A DNA stretch of 64,000 bases from Massilia sp. CF038 (GTDB lineage Bacteria > Pseudomonadota > Gammaproteobacteria > Burkholderiales > Burkholderiaceae_D): contig NZ_FQWU01000002.1 in NCBI RefSeq assembly GCF_900129765.1, positions 1,674,001-1,738,000 on the forward strand, read 5' to 3'. The translations under genes and the position numbers were made by a program. The notes under the pieces were generated by a model. The model had not been told where the DNA came from. It saw only the letters and a program-made list of their open reading frames with translations, and did not search any database. Shown here one piece after another: positions 53,724 to 62,535 of this stretch (position 1 is its first letter; every line of letters begins with the position of its first letter).

Positions 53724-54788
53724 TCAGGTGGCGGTGACGGTGGCCGGTTCGATGCCGGTCCATTCGCGCATCAGGGAGTAGCCCACCGCCAGCAGCACGG
53801 GGCCGATGAACAGGCCGACAAAGCCGAAAGCGAGTACGCCGCCCAGCACGCCCAGCAGCACCAGCAGGAACGGCAGGCTGCTGCCGCGGCTGATCAGCAT
53901 CGGCTTGACGACGTTGTCGACGCCGCTGATCAACACCAGACCCCACACCACCATGAATACGGCCCAGCCGGTCTGGCCCTGGTTGAATAGCCAGATGGCA
54001 GCGCCGCCCCAGATCAAGGGCGGCCCCACCGGCACCAGGGACATCACGAAGGTGGCAAAGCCCAGCAGCAGGACGCCGGGCACGCCGGCAATGGCAAAGC
54101 CGAGCGCCGCGACCAGCGCTTGCGCCAGCGCCGTTCCCAGCAGGCCATACATGACGCCTCGGACGGTATGACTGACGGTGCTGGCAACCCGCGGCGCGGA
54201 GGCGCCAATGATGCGCTCCATGGCAACCCGGATCGCGCCCAGCAGGGCGTGGCCGTCGCGGTACAGGAAGAAGCTGACAAAGGCGGCCAGACTCATTTGA
54301 GCAACGCCCGCCCCCAGCAGGATGCCGCCATCGAGCACGTAATGGCGCGCCGGCTCGAGCATGCGCTTGGCCAGCTCCATCATCTGTTCACGGCTGGATA
54401 CAAGATCGCGCACGTATTTGTCAGCCCATTCGCCCACCATCGGCAACTGGCGCAGCCAGGCCGGCGGTTCGACGTGGCCGCTGTCGACTGCAATTCTGAG
54501 TTGATCGTAGAGACGGCCAACGTCGTCGGCCAGATTGTAGGCAACCAGGGCGATCGGCAAGATCACCACCAGCAGCAAGGAAAGCGTGAGCGTGAGTGCG
54601 GCAATCGTGCGCCGGCCGTTCATGCGCGCGAGCAGGAACAGATACATCGGCCAGGAGGAGATGACGACAGCGGCGGCAAATAAAATAGCCGCCAGGAAGG
54701 GGCGCAGCACGTATAAACAGCCAACCCCGAGCAGGGTAATGGCGGCGATTGAGGCCAGGTTCTTGCCGCTGCGGGGTTCCATGCGCAC
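53724..54788 (-). CDS. AI-2E family transporter (PerM-like permease)
   Basis: The 354-residue membrane protein shows the AI-2E/UPF0118 pattern, with four N-terminal-side and four C-terminal-side hydrophobic segments. The ends carry LVPVGPPLIWGGAAIWL and ISRGSSLPFLLVLLGVLGGVLAFGFVGLFIGPVLLAV. Members move diverse substrates, and the quorum-signal name is not proof of function here. A start 2 codons downstream is equally possible. Confidence 0.87.
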   Translation of the reverse strand: MRMEPRSGKNLASIAAITLLGVGCLYVLRPFLAAILFAAAVVISSWPMYLFLLARMNGRRTIAALTLTLSLLLVVILPIALVAYNLADDVGRLYDQLRIAVDSGHVEPPAWLRQLPMVGEWADKYVRDLVSSREQMMELAKRMLEPARHYVLDGGILLGAGVAQMSLAAFVSFFLYRDGHALLGAIRVAMERIIGASAPRVASTVSHTVRGVMYGLLGTALAQALVAALGFAIAGVPGVLLLGFATFVMSLVPVGPPLIWGGAAIWLFNQGQTGWAVFMVVWGLVLISGVDNVVKPMLISRGSSLPFLLVLLGVLGGVLAFGFVGLFIGPVLLAVGYSLMREWTGIEPATVTAT

Positions 54789-54809
54789 CTTCAGGTGGTT
54801 GTTGTGCCC

Positions 54810-55409
54810 CTAGTTTAACAACCGTTCGATATCTTGTGTGATCTGCTGCGGTGTGGCGGTGTCGCGCACGTACAGGCGGATCTTGCCGCTCGGGTCGAAC
54901 ACGAAGCTGGCGGCAGTGTGGTCCATGCTGTAGCTGCCCGGCGTGGTGCCGGCCGACTTGGCATAGAACACCTTGAATTCGCGTGCGACTGCTGCGGTGG
55001 CGGCGGCGTCGCCGTACAGGCCGATGAAGGATGGATCAAAAGCCGGTACGTATTGGGCCAGCAATTCCTGCGTGTCACGCTCGGGATCGATGGTCACGAA
55101 CAGTACTTGCAGCTTGTCTGCCTTGGGGCCCAGCGCGGTGCGCACCTGGGCCATTTTGCTCATCGCGGTCGGGCACACGTCCGGGCACTGGGTAAAGCCG
55201 AAGAACAGGAACACGACCTTGCCTTTGAAGTCGGCCAGGGTGCGCGGCTTGCCGGTATGGTCAGTCAGGGCAAAGTTGCTGGCGTAAGGGGCGCCGGTGA
55301 TGTCGACCGCGTTGAACGGGGCCGCGGCCGGCGCTGGCGCCAGCTTGTCGCAACCGGCCAGCAACAGCGTGAAGGCCACGCCGGCACACAGGGCGAACAG
55401 TTTTTTCAT
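54810..55409 (-). CDS. SCO1/SenC/PrrC copper chaperone for cytochrome c oxidase
   Basis: SCO proteins deliver copper to the CuA site of CtaC. The 199-residue lipoprotein has a signal ending LLAGC (Cys20), a thioredoxin fold with the copper-binding CPDVC motif in FTQCPDVCPTAMS, and the distant His in MDHTAASFVFDPSG. It lies 1 nt after the ctaB stop. The longer open frame to 55550 lies inside ctaB and is rejected. Confidence 0.94.
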   Translation of the reverse strand: MKKLFALCAGVAFTLLLAGCDKLAPAPAAAPFNAVDITGAPYASNFALTDHTGKPRTLADFKGKVVFLFFGFTQCPDVCPTAMSKMAQVRTALGPKADKLQVLFVTIDPERDTQELLAQYVPAFDPSFIGLYGDAAATAAVAREFKVFYAKSAGTTPGSYSMDHTAASFVFDPSGKIRLYVRDTATPQQITQDIERLLN

Positions 55410-55410
55410 C

Positions 55411-56304
55411 TTAGAATTTGAAGTAGTGGTCCACCAGCAGCGCGGCAAACAGCAGCGACAAATAGATGATCGACCAGGTGAACGCTTTGCGCGCGATGAT
55501 GTCTGAGTAGTGCTTGTACACGCGCCAGCCATGCCACAGGAAGACGGCATTGAGCGCCAGCGCAGACACCAGGTAAATCAGGCCGCTCATGCGCACGGCG
55601 TACGGCAGCAAGGTGGTGGCGGCCAGTGCAATGGAATACAGCCACACGTGGAAGCCCGTGAAATTCATGCCGTGCGTTACGGGCAGCATGGGCAGGCCGG
55701 AACGCGCGTAGTCGTCGCGCCGGTACATGGCCAGCGCCCAGAAGTGCGGCGGGGTCCACAAAAAGATGATCAAGACCAGCAGCCAGGCTTGCATCGGCAC
55801 TTCGTTGGCAATGGCAGCCCAGCCCAGCGCAGGCGGCATCGCGCCCGACAGGCCGCCAATGACGATGTTTTGCGGCGTGGCCGGCTTCAGGATCATGGTG
55901 TAGATGACGGCGTAGCCAACAAAGGTAATGAAGGTCAGCCACATGGTCAGCGGGTTGACCAGCGCGTACAGCACCCACATGCCGGCGCCACCAATGATGG
56001 TGGAAAACGCGATGGTCTGGCTTTTGGTCAGCTCGCCGCTGGCGGTGGCGCGGCGTGCGGTGCGTGCCATGCGCGCGTCAATTTCGGCTTCCACGATGCA
56101 GTTCACGGCAAAGGCGGCGCCTGCCAGCAGCCAGATGCCGATGGTGCCGAACAGGACCTTCTGCATGTCCGGCAAGCCAGGCGCGGCCAGGAACATGCCG
56201 ATCACGGCGCAGAACACAGCCAGCTGGGTGACACGCGGTTTGGTCAGCGCCCAGTACTGGGCGATGCGGTTGCTCGATTTTTGTGTAGCAGTCTGGGTTG
56301 TCAT
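55411..56304 (-). CDS. ctaB: Protohaem IX farnesyltransferase (haem O synthase)
   Basis: CtaB attaches a farnesyl group to haem B, giving haem O for the oxidase. The 297-residue UbiA-family protein has about nine membrane helices and the Asp-rich prenyl-diphosphate motif in [18 protein letters not shown]. Its start overlaps the cox15 stop as ATGA, and SCO1 follows directly. Confidence 0.95.
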   Translation of the reverse strand: MTTQTATQKSSNRIAQYWALTKPRVTQLAVFCAVIGMFLAAPGLPDMQKVLFGTIGIWLLAGAAFAVNCIVEAEIDARMARTARRATASGELTKSQTIAFSTIIGGAGMWVLYALVNPLTMWLTFITFVGYAVIYTMILKPATPQNIVIGGLSGAMPPALGWAAIANEVPMQAWLLVLIIFLWTPPHFWALAMYRRDDYARSGLPMLPVTHGMNFTGFHVWLYSIALAATTLLPYAVRMSGLIYLVSALALNAVFLWHGWRVYKHYSDIIARKAFTWSIIYLSLLFAALLVDHYFKF

Positions 56305-57416
56305 TGTTCTGGTCTTGCTGGCGCAGGCGCGCTGAAACGGGTCTTGGTCTGGTAGTTTAACATGGTCACCAGTACCACTAGCAGCGCAGCGCCCGCGTTA
56401 TGGAGAACAGCAATGGCCAGCGGGAAGTTGAAATACACGGTGGCAATGCCGGTGCAAGCTTGCACACCGAGCACGATGGCGATCCGGCGCGCGTGCTTGT
56501 CCAGGCCAGGTACGGTCCAGGCGCGCCACGCAGTCAGGCCCAGCACCAGCAGCACGATATAGGCAAAGTTGCGGTGCACCCAGTGAATCGAAGTCAATGC
56601 CGAGAACGGCAGGTAGTGGCCAGCGGCCGTCTTGCCCAGCTCGCGCCACAAGGTGAAGCCGTGCTCGAAGTCGAGCGCAGGGATCATTTCGCCGTTGCAC
56701 AGGGGGAAACCGGTACAGGCCAGGGTGGCGTAATTGGTGCTGACCCAGCCGCCCAGGGCAATCTGGATGAACAGGATCAGCGCCGCCCAGCGCGCCAGCA
56801 TGCGCAGGCCCTTGACCTGCACCGGCGCCTTGGGCGGGGCCAGTACCGCATCCTGGCGCGCGCCCAGCCAGCACAGCATGGCCAGCAGGCACATGGCCAG
56901 CAGCAAGTGAATGGTGACGATCACGGGCTGCAGCTTGAGCGTGACGGTCCAGGCGCCAAACGCGCCTTGCACGCACACGGCCAGCAAGGTCGCGGTCGGC
57001 AGGCCGGGCCGGAATTCAGCGGCGCGCTTCTTGCGCCACTGGATCCAGGCGGTGGCGGTCAAGGCCACACACAGGCAGCCGACGCCCATGGCCAGATAGC
57101 GGTGAATCATTTCGATCCAGGCCTTGACCACGGTCACCGGGCCGCTGGGCAGCAAGGCTTCGGCGGCAACGATCTGCTCGTGCGCCAGGAAGGGGTTGGC
57201 CATGCCATAGCAGCCGGGCCAGTCCGGACAACCGAGGCCGGAATCGGTCAGGCGCGTGAACGCACCGAACACAATCAGGTCAAACGTCAGGAAGGCGGTC
57301 AGCCAGACCAGCTTGCGGAACTTGTTCGGGTCCGACGACATCCACACCATGGCCAGCGGCACGCTTGCCGCCAGCAGGCCGGTGATGGCCAGCTGTACAA
57401 AGTGAGGCAGTTGCAT
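56301..57416 (-). CDS. ctaA: Haem A synthase (COX15/CtaA family)
   Basis: This enzyme oxidises haem O to haem A. The 371-residue protein has eight predicted membrane helices and the family motifs [30 protein letters not shown] and [13 protein letters not shown], which contain the haem-ligand histidines. It starts 3 nt downstream of the SCO-like protein gene. Confidence 0.95.
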   Translation of the reverse strand: MQLPHFVQLAITGLLAASVPLAMVWMSSDPNKFRKLVWLTAFLTFDLIVFGAFTRLTDSGLGCPDWPGCYGMANPFLAHEQIVAAEALLPSGPVTVVKAWIEMIHRYLAMGVGCLCVALTATAWIQWRKKRAAEFRPGLPTATLLAVCVQGAFGAWTVTLKLQPVIVTIHLLLAMCLLAMLCWLGARQDAVLAPPKAPVQVKGLRMLARWAALILFIQIALGGWVSTNYATLACTGFPLCNGEMIPALDFEHGFTLWRELGKTAAGHYLPFSALTSIHWVHRNFAYIVLLVLGLTAWRAWTVPGLDKHARRIAIVLGVQACTGIATVYFNFPLAIAVLHNAGAALLVVLVTMLNYQTKTRFSAPAPARPEQ

Positions 57417-57419
57417 GGC

Positions 57420-58013
57420 TTAGCCGATCGCCGACGCTTTGAGCAGCTTGCCCAGGTCTTTCGATACCTTTTTCGGGTCGGCGTCTTTCGGGAAACGCAT
57501 CATCAAATTGCCCAGCGGGTCAATAATGTACATGTGGTCGCTGACCTTGCCGCCCTGCTCCACTGGCAGCCAGTTGCCCAGCGATTCAGGCTTCAGGCGC
57601 AAAATGCGGGTGCCATCAATCCATTTCATCAGTTCAATGCTGAGCGGGGTGTCGTCCGACACCAGCCACACACGCTCGATGCGCTCCATGCCCTTGCCCT
57701 GCATCAGGCGCAACTGGCGCATGGCGATCAGCTGGTCCGTGCATTGCTTGTCGCAGGCGCCAGAGGCCACTTGCAGCATGACCCACTTGCCTTTGTAGGC
57801 GTCGAGCGCGGCGGGTTTGCCGTCCAGTTCGCTAACGGCCAGAGTCGGCATCGGATGCGTGCGCGGATCGATCAGGTCGCCATAATTGGTGCGACCCTCC
57901 GGCTTGATCACGTAATAGGTCAGGTAGGAAAAGATCAGCGGCGATGCGCACACAGCCAGTACAGCCAGCAGTTTCCAGCGCCCACGCGCCTGGTTTGGTT
58001 TATTTTGTTCCAC
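57420..58013 (-). CDS. Membrane-anchored SCO-like protein
   Basis: The 197-residue protein has one N-terminal membrane anchor (about residues 14-34) and a thioredoxin-like periplasmic domain with a CDKQC (Cx3C) motif in the position of the SCO copper site. A conserved HMYIIDPLGNLMMRF stretch contains the matching His. It is always found in this betaproteobacterial oxidase block between SURF1 and COX15. A second copper or thiol-disulfide role in CuA assembly is likely but not shown. Confidence 0.82.
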   Translation of the reverse strand: MEQNKPNQARGRWKLLAVLAVCASPLIFSYLTYYVIKPEGRTNYGDLIDPRTHPMPTLAVSELDGKPAALDAYKGKWVMLQVASGACDKQCTDQLIAMRQLRLMQGKGMERIERVWLVSDDTPLSIELMKWIDGTRILRLKPESLGNWLPVEQGGKVSDHMYIIDPLGNLMMRFPKDADPKKVSKDLGKLLKASAIG

Positions 58014-58719
58014 GTCGAAATCCTGTAATCACAAAAAAGAGCAGCGCCATCGCGGCCAGCGCATACCATTGAAATGCATAACCCTGGTGCTTTTCGACAC
58101 CCAGCGCAGGGGCCGGCCAGTCACGCACCAGTTTCTCTCCCGCCACTGATGGGCCGGTCTGTTCGATAAAGAAGGGTTGCACGCTAAGCTTGCTGGCTGC
58201 GGCAAATTGCGCCGGCTCCAGGTTTTGCAGGATTGCGCGGGGAGCCACGGCCGGCGGCTGGCCCAGTTGCATGACTTTGCCCATGGCAGCACGCGCAATG
58301 CCAGTGACGATCACGGTGCCGCTGGGGGTGTCGAACTCGGGCAGGCGGTCGTGCTCGCCAGTGTAGCGCGGCAGCCAGCCACGCGCGACCAGCACATGGG
58401 TATTGGAACCGGCAATTTTAAAGGGCATCAGCAGGTAAAAGCCGACCTTGCCCTGCTGCGGCCGGTTGTCGAGAAACAGCGGCCAGTCGGCCACAAATTC
58501 GCCAGCCACCGACACGGTGCGAAGCTCCAGTGGCGCCGCCTCCTGCAGCTGGGGCCCCAGCACCAGCGGCGCTTGCGCGGCGCGCGCGCTCATTTGCTGC
58601 TGAAGCGCGATCTTGGTGGCGGCGCGGCGGTCTTGCCACTGGCCTAGCGCGACGCCGAGCGCCACCAGCAGCACCGTGGCCACGAAGGGGATCGTCCGAA
58701 ACCGGAAACCGATACGCAT
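58000..58719 (-). CDS. SURF1 family cytochrome c oxidase assembly protein
   Basis: SURF1 helps insert haem A into subunit I. The 239-residue protein has the typical topology: one helix at each end (IPFVATVLLVALGVALGQWQ; YALAAMALLFFVIT) around a periplasmic domain with DWPLFLDNRPQQGKVGFYLL and VLVARGWLPR. Its end overlaps the SCO-like gene by 14 nt. It starts a minus-strand operon of five assembly genes. Confidence 0.93.
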   Translation of the reverse strand: MRIGFRFRTIPFVATVLLVALGVALGQWQDRRAATKIALQQQMSARAAQAPLVLGPQLQEAAPLELRTVSVAGEFVADWPLFLDNRPQQGKVGFYLLMPFKIAGSNTHVLVARGWLPRYTGEHDRLPEFDTPSGTVIVTGIARAAMGKVMQLGQPPAVAPRAILQNLEPAQFAAASKLSVQPFFIEQTGPSVAGEKLVRDWPAPALGVEKHQGYAFQWYALAAMALLFFVITGFRRGTK

Positions 58720-58755
58720 TACAATGGAGCCTTATCTATATTGTTCGGGTTCAGC

Positions 58756-58956
58756 ATGAAAATCCTCGTCGCCCTCGCCTTTTTGATGATCATCGGCAGC
58801 CTGGGCTCGGCCCTGTTCTTTCTGATGCGCGACAAGGGCAAGAGCAATCGTACCGTACATGCGCTGGCGCTGCGCGTGGGCTTGTCGATTACCCTGTTCC
58901 TGCTCTTGCTGGGCGCCCACTACATGGGCTGGATCCAGCCCACCGGCATTCACTAA
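58756..58956 (+). CDS. Twin-transmembrane DUF2909 protein
   Basis: The 66-residue protein has two hydrophobic segments (about residues 3-22 and 40-58) separated by a short charged loop (RDKGKSNRT). It matches the DUF2909 pattern and is usually found next to cox3 and SURF1. It is transcribed opposite to both and lies between them. It may be a small oxidase-associated subunit or assembly factor. The ATG at 58756 is preferred over a TTG five codons earlier. Confidence 0.78.
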   Translation: MKILVALAFLMIIGSLGSALFFLMRDKGKSNRTVHALALRVGLSITLFLLLLGAHYMGWIQPTGIH

Positions 58957-58985
58957 GCCGCCACTAAGCAGCCACCCTTTCTGTC

Positions 58986-59036
58986 AAAAAACCGGGGACA
59001 GGCCCACCGCTGTGGTGGTCTGTCCCCGGTTTTTTT
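58986..59036. terminator. Bidirectional terminator between DUF2909 gene and cox3
   Basis: ACCGGGGACAG (58991-59001) pairs with CTGTCCCCGGT (59020-59030), with an inner CCACC/GGTGG stem. It is flanked by A5 on the left and T7 on the right. It lies between two convergent genes, and the A/T flanks make it work in both directions. Confidence 0.92.
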
Positions 59037-59069
59037 ATGGTGACGCGAGGGTCTGCGCCCTCGGTGTGC

Positions 59070-59924
59070 TTACAGCCAGTAGACGACGACGTACAGGCCC
59101 AGCCAGACAACGTCGACAAAGTGCCAGTACCAGGCAGCGCCTTCGAAGCCGAAGTGATGCTCGGCAGTGAAGTGGCCTTTCATGACACGGTACAGGACCA
59201 CCGACAGCATGATCGCGCCCATGGTCACGTGGAAGCCGTGGAACCCGGTCAGCATGAAGAAGGTCGAACCGTAGATGCCCGAGGTCAGCTTCAGGTTCAG
59301 TTCGCTGTAAGCGTGCATGTATTCATAGACCTGGAAGCCCATGAAGGTCGCGCCCAACAGCACGGTGGCAAACAGCCAGAAGGCGGTCTTGGCACGGTGG
59401 CCGGCGCGCAGCGCGTGGTGCGAAATGGTCAGCGTCACGCCCGACAGCAACAGCAGAGCGGTGTTAATGGTCGGAATCGGGAACGGGCCCATTTTGCTGT
59501 ACGCATCAACGGTGCCGGCAGGGCTTTCGCCCCACTGCGCGCCAAAGTCTGGCCAGATGATCTTGTGGTCCAGGTCGCCCAGCCAAGGCAGGGAGATCGT
59601 GCGTGCGTAGAACAGCGCGCCAAAGAAGGCACCAAAGAACATCACTTCCGAGAAGATGAACCAGCTCATCGACCAGCGGAACGACAGGTCGATGTTCTTG
59701 CCGTATTTGCCTGCTTCGGATTCGCCGATCGCGTCGCCAAACCAGAAATACAGCACGGTCAGGGTCGCCAGGATGCCGACGATATTGAGCGCAGGGCCCC
59801 AGGCGGCGCCATTGACCCAGCCCGATGCACCAATCATGGTCAGCAGCAGCGCAATACCGCCTGCCATTGGCCATTTGGACGGACCCGGCACGAAATAGTG
59901 CGGTACGGCGTGTGGTGAACTCAT
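59070..59924 (-). CDS. ctaE: Cytochrome c oxidase subunit III
   Basis: The 284-residue protein has seven membrane helices and the subunit III motifs WSMSWFIFSEVMFFGAFFGA, HHALRAGHR and TGFHGFHVTMGAIML. The start at 59924 has AGGAG 6 nt upstream, whereas the in-frame ATG two codons earlier touches the ribosome site. It is the last gene of the ctaC-ctaD operon and stabilises subunit I. Confidence 0.96.
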   Translation of the reverse strand: MSSPHAVPHYFVPGPSKWPMAGGIALLLTMIGASGWVNGAAWGPALNIVGILATLTVLYFWFGDAIGESEAGKYGKNIDLSFRWSMSWFIFSEVMFFGAFFGALFYARTISLPWLGDLDHKIIWPDFGAQWGESPAGTVDAYSKMGPFPIPTINTALLLLSGVTLTISHHALRAGHRAKTAFWLFATVLLGATFMGFQVYEYMHAYSELNLKLTSGIYGSTFFMLTGFHGFHVTMGAIMLSVVLYRVMKGHFTAEHHFGFEGAAWYWHFVDVVWLGLYVVVYWL

Positions 59925-59985
59925 CTTCATCTCCTAAATCAAACTTTGTATGCGGTGAATATACTGTTACTACGAAATCGTACTC

Positions 59986-60198
59986 TTACTGTGCGACGGC
60001 AATGCGCACCAGCGTCACCAGCACGCCAATAAACAAGGCCACGGCGATCAGCGCGGCAATAATCACGTGCACCGGATTCAGGCTCGCTGAATCCTTCTCG
60101 TAATCACTGCGCTTGCGCACGCCAAAAAACGACCAGAACACCGCCTTCATGGTGGCCCCGAACGAAGCCTTGCGTTCGCCTGCCGGTTCTTGCTTCAT
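59986..60198 (-). CDS. DUF2970 small membrane protein
   Basis: The 70-residue protein has a soluble N-terminus with KAVFWSFFGVRKRSDYEKD and one membrane segment at about residues 46-66. The pattern matches DUF2970, found in betaproteobacterial oxidase operons between ctaG and cox3. Function unknown; an accessory or assembly role follows from position. Confidence 0.83.
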   Translation of the reverse strand: MKQEPAGERKASFGATMKAVFWSFFGVRKRSDYEKDSASLNPVHVIIAALIAVALFIGVLVTLVRIAVAQ

Positions 60199-60207
60199 CC
60201 GTCATCC

Positions 60208-60768
60208 TCAGCGGGCCGCCGTCTGGGTACCTGCAATCTCAAAAAACGTGTACGACAGCGTGATCGTTTTCACTTCACGCGGCACGGCCGGGTCGATGTA
60301 GAACACCACCGGCATCTGCCGTGCTTCATTCGGGCCCAGCGTCTGCTGCTTGAAGCAGAAGCACTCGACCTTTTTAAAATGCGGCGTGGCCGACTGCGGC
60401 GCATAGCTCGGAATCGCCTGCGCCTGCACTGTCCGCGCCTGGGTGTTGACCACTTCGTACATCACGGTGGTCAGCTCGCCAGGATGCACGGTGACATTGC
60501 GCGTGGTCGGGCGAAAGCGCCACGGACCTTGTGCATTGCCATCGAGCTCGACAACGATGCTGCGCGATTTGTCGACCTGCGTATTCTTGCTGTCGTACGT
60601 CGCCATGCCATCTTGCGCGGTCAGCACGTTAATGCCGAGCACTTCACACATTTGCTTGTACACCGGCACCAGCGCATAGCCAAAGCCGAACATCAGCACG
60701 GCAATCACCACCAGCTTGCCCAGCATTTGACGGTTGAGCGTCAGGCGCCCGGATTGTTCGTGTGCCAT
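60208..60768 (-). CDS. ctaG: Cytochrome c oxidase assembly protein CtaG/Cox11
   Basis: CtaG/Cox11 delivers copper to the CuB site of subunit I. The 186-residue protein has one N-terminal membrane anchor and a periplasmic beta domain. The domain carries the copper motif KKVECFCFKQQ and the MPVVFYIDP stretch. Its start overlaps the 34-residue small assembly gene as TAATG. Confidence 0.94.
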   Translation of the reverse strand: MAHEQSGRLTLNRQMLGKLVVIAVLMFGFGYALVPVYKQMCEVLGINVLTAQDGMATYDSKNTQVDKSRSIVVELDGNAQGPWRFRPTTRNVTVHPGELTTVMYEVVNTQARTVQAQAIPSYAPQSATPHFKKVECFCFKQQTLGPNEARQMPVVFYIDPAVPREVKTITLSYTFFEIAGTQTAAR

Positions 60769-60872
60769 TACAGCCAGATACGCTTGATGAACACCATGGC
60801 AAAAAAGAAGACTGCAATGCCGCCGATGATCAGGCCGGTCCTTGCGTTATTCGGTTTCTTCGGTTCAGACAT
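60768..60872 (-). CDS. Cytochrome oxidase small assembly protein, 34 residues
   Basis: This very short gene begins MSEPKKPNNARTGLIIGGIA and has one membrane segment (about residues 13-30) ending IKRIWL. It matches the small assembly protein that sits between ctaD and ctaG in betaproteobacteria. Its stop overlaps the ctaG start as TAATG, so it is translated and coupled. It is easy to miss because of its size. Confidence 0.85.
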   Translation of the reverse strand: MSEPKKPNNARTGLIIGGIAVFFFAMVFIKRIWL

Positions 60873-60894
60873 GGGGTGTGCTTGCCAGTTCAAT

Positions 60895-60919
60895 GGCCCG
60901 GACGCGCTGCGTCCGGGCC
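60895..60919 (-). other. Stem-loop between ctaD and the small assembly gene
   Basis: GGCCCGGACGC and GCGTCCGGGCC form a perfect 11-bp stem with a 3-nt loop, 8 nt after the ctaD stop. There is no T-tract. It probably stabilises the 3' end of the ctaC-ctaD message or partially attenuates the downstream genes. Confidence 0.65.
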
Positions 60920-60927
60920 GGGTTGCA

Positions 60928-62520
60928 TTACTTGACCGTCGGTGGCACTTCGAAGGTGTGGAACGGGGCCGGGCTAGGCACGGTCCATTCCAGACCTTCC
61001 GCGCCATCCCATGGCTTGTCGGCAGCTTTGGCGCCGCCACGGATGGTTGGCAGTACCACGAAGAACAGGAAGTACGCTTGCGACAGACCGAAACCGAAGG
61101 CGCCGATGGTGGCAATGGCGTTGAAGTCGGTGAACTGCGCAGGGTAATCCGCGTAACGGCGTGGCATACCGGCCAGACCCAGGAAGTGCATTGGGAAGAA
61201 GGTAATGTTGAAGGTGATCAACGATGCCCAGAAGTGAATCTTGCCGCGCGTTTCGCTGTACATGTGGCCAGTCCACTTTGGCGACCAGTAGTAGAAGCCG
61301 GCGAACAGGGCGAACAGGGAACCTGCCACCAGAACATAGTGGAAGTGCGCCACGACGTAGTAGGTATCTTGCAGCTGGATGTCGATCGGGGTCACAGCCA
61401 GGATCAGGCCGGTGAAGCCGCCCATGGTGAACACGAAGATGAAGCCCACCGAGAACAGCATCGGGGTTTCAAAGGTCATCGAACCCTTCCACATGGTGGC
61501 GATCCAGTTGAACACTTTGACGCCGGTCGGTACCGCGATCAGCATGGTGGCGTACATGAAGAACAGCTGACTGGTCACTGGCATGCCGGTGGTGAACATG
61601 TGGTGCGCCCAGACGATGAACGACAGAATCGCGATCGAGGCAGTGGCGTAGACCATCGAGGCATAGCCGAACAGTGGCTTGCGGGCAAATGCTGGCAGGA
61701 TCTGCGAGACGATACCGAAGGCCGGCAGAATCATGATGTACACCTCGGGGTGACCGAAGAACCAGAAGATGTGCTGGTACATGACCGGGTCGCCGCCGCC
61801 GGCAGCGTTAAAGAACGAGGTGCCGAAGTGACGGTCGGTCAGGGTCATGGTGATGGCGCCGGCCAGAACTGGCATCACGGCGATCAGCAGGTAGGCGGTA
61901 ATCAGCCAGGTCCAGCAGAACATCGGCATTTTCATCAGGGTCATGCCTGGCGCGCGCATGTTCAGGATGGTGACGATGATGTTGATCGAACCCATGATCG
62001 ACGAGGCGCCCATCAGGTGCATCGCGAAAATACCCATGTCCATGCCTGGGCCCATCTGGGTCGACAGTGGCGCGTACAGGGTCCAGCCGGCAGCAGTGGC
62101 GCCGCCCGGCACGAAGAAGGAACCGGCCAGCAGCAGGGCCGCAGGCGGCAGCAGCCAGAACGAGAAGTTGTTCATGCGCGCAAACGCCATGTCGGAGGCA
62201 CCCACTTGCAGCGGGATCATCCAGTTGGCGAAGCCGACGAAGGCCGGCATGATGGCGCCGAACACCATCACCAGACCGTGCATCGTGGTCAGCTGGTTGA
62301 AGAACTCAGGCTGGAAGAACTGCAGGCCAGGCTGGAACAGCTCGGAGCGGATCATCAGGGCCAGAACACCGCCCGACAGCAGCATGATCAGGGAGAACCA
62401 CAGGTACAGGGTACCGATATCCTTGTGGTTGGTCGCAAACAGCCAGCGGCTCAGACCGTGCGGATGGTCGTGGGCGTGGTCGTCGTGACCGTGGGCTTTG
62501 TCCAAAGTAGTTGTGCTCAT
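60928..62520 (-). CDS. ctaD: Cytochrome c oxidase subunit I
   Basis: The 530-residue protein has twelve membrane helices. The haem-copper ligands are readable: [10 protein letters not shown] (low-spin haem His), [17 protein letters not shown] (CuB His with the crosslinked Tyr), AHHMFTTGM (CuB His pair) and VAHFHYVL (haem a3 and haem a His). It is the catalytic subunit of an aa3-type oxidase. It lies 15 nt after ctaC. Confidence 0.98.
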   Translation of the reverse strand: MSTTTLDKAHGHDDHAHDHPHGLSRWLFATNHKDIGTLYLWFSLIMLLSGGVLALMIRSELFQPGLQFFQPEFFNQLTTMHGLVMVFGAIMPAFVGFANWMIPLQVGASDMAFARMNNFSFWLLPPAALLLAGSFFVPGGATAAGWTLYAPLSTQMGPGMDMGIFAMHLMGASSIMGSINIIVTILNMRAPGMTLMKMPMFCWTWLITAYLLIAVMPVLAGAITMTLTDRHFGTSFFNAAGGGDPVMYQHIFWFFGHPEVYIMILPAFGIVSQILPAFARKPLFGYASMVYATASIAILSFIVWAHHMFTTGMPVTSQLFFMYATMLIAVPTGVKVFNWIATMWKGSMTFETPMLFSVGFIFVFTMGGFTGLILAVTPIDIQLQDTYYVVAHFHYVLVAGSLFALFAGFYYWSPKWTGHMYSETRGKIHFWASLITFNITFFPMHFLGLAGMPRRYADYPAQFTDFNAIATIGAFGFGLSQAYFLFFVVLPTIRGGAKAADKPWDGAEGLEWTVPSPAPFHTFEVPPTVK

Positions 62521-62535
62521 AGTATGTACTCCCGA

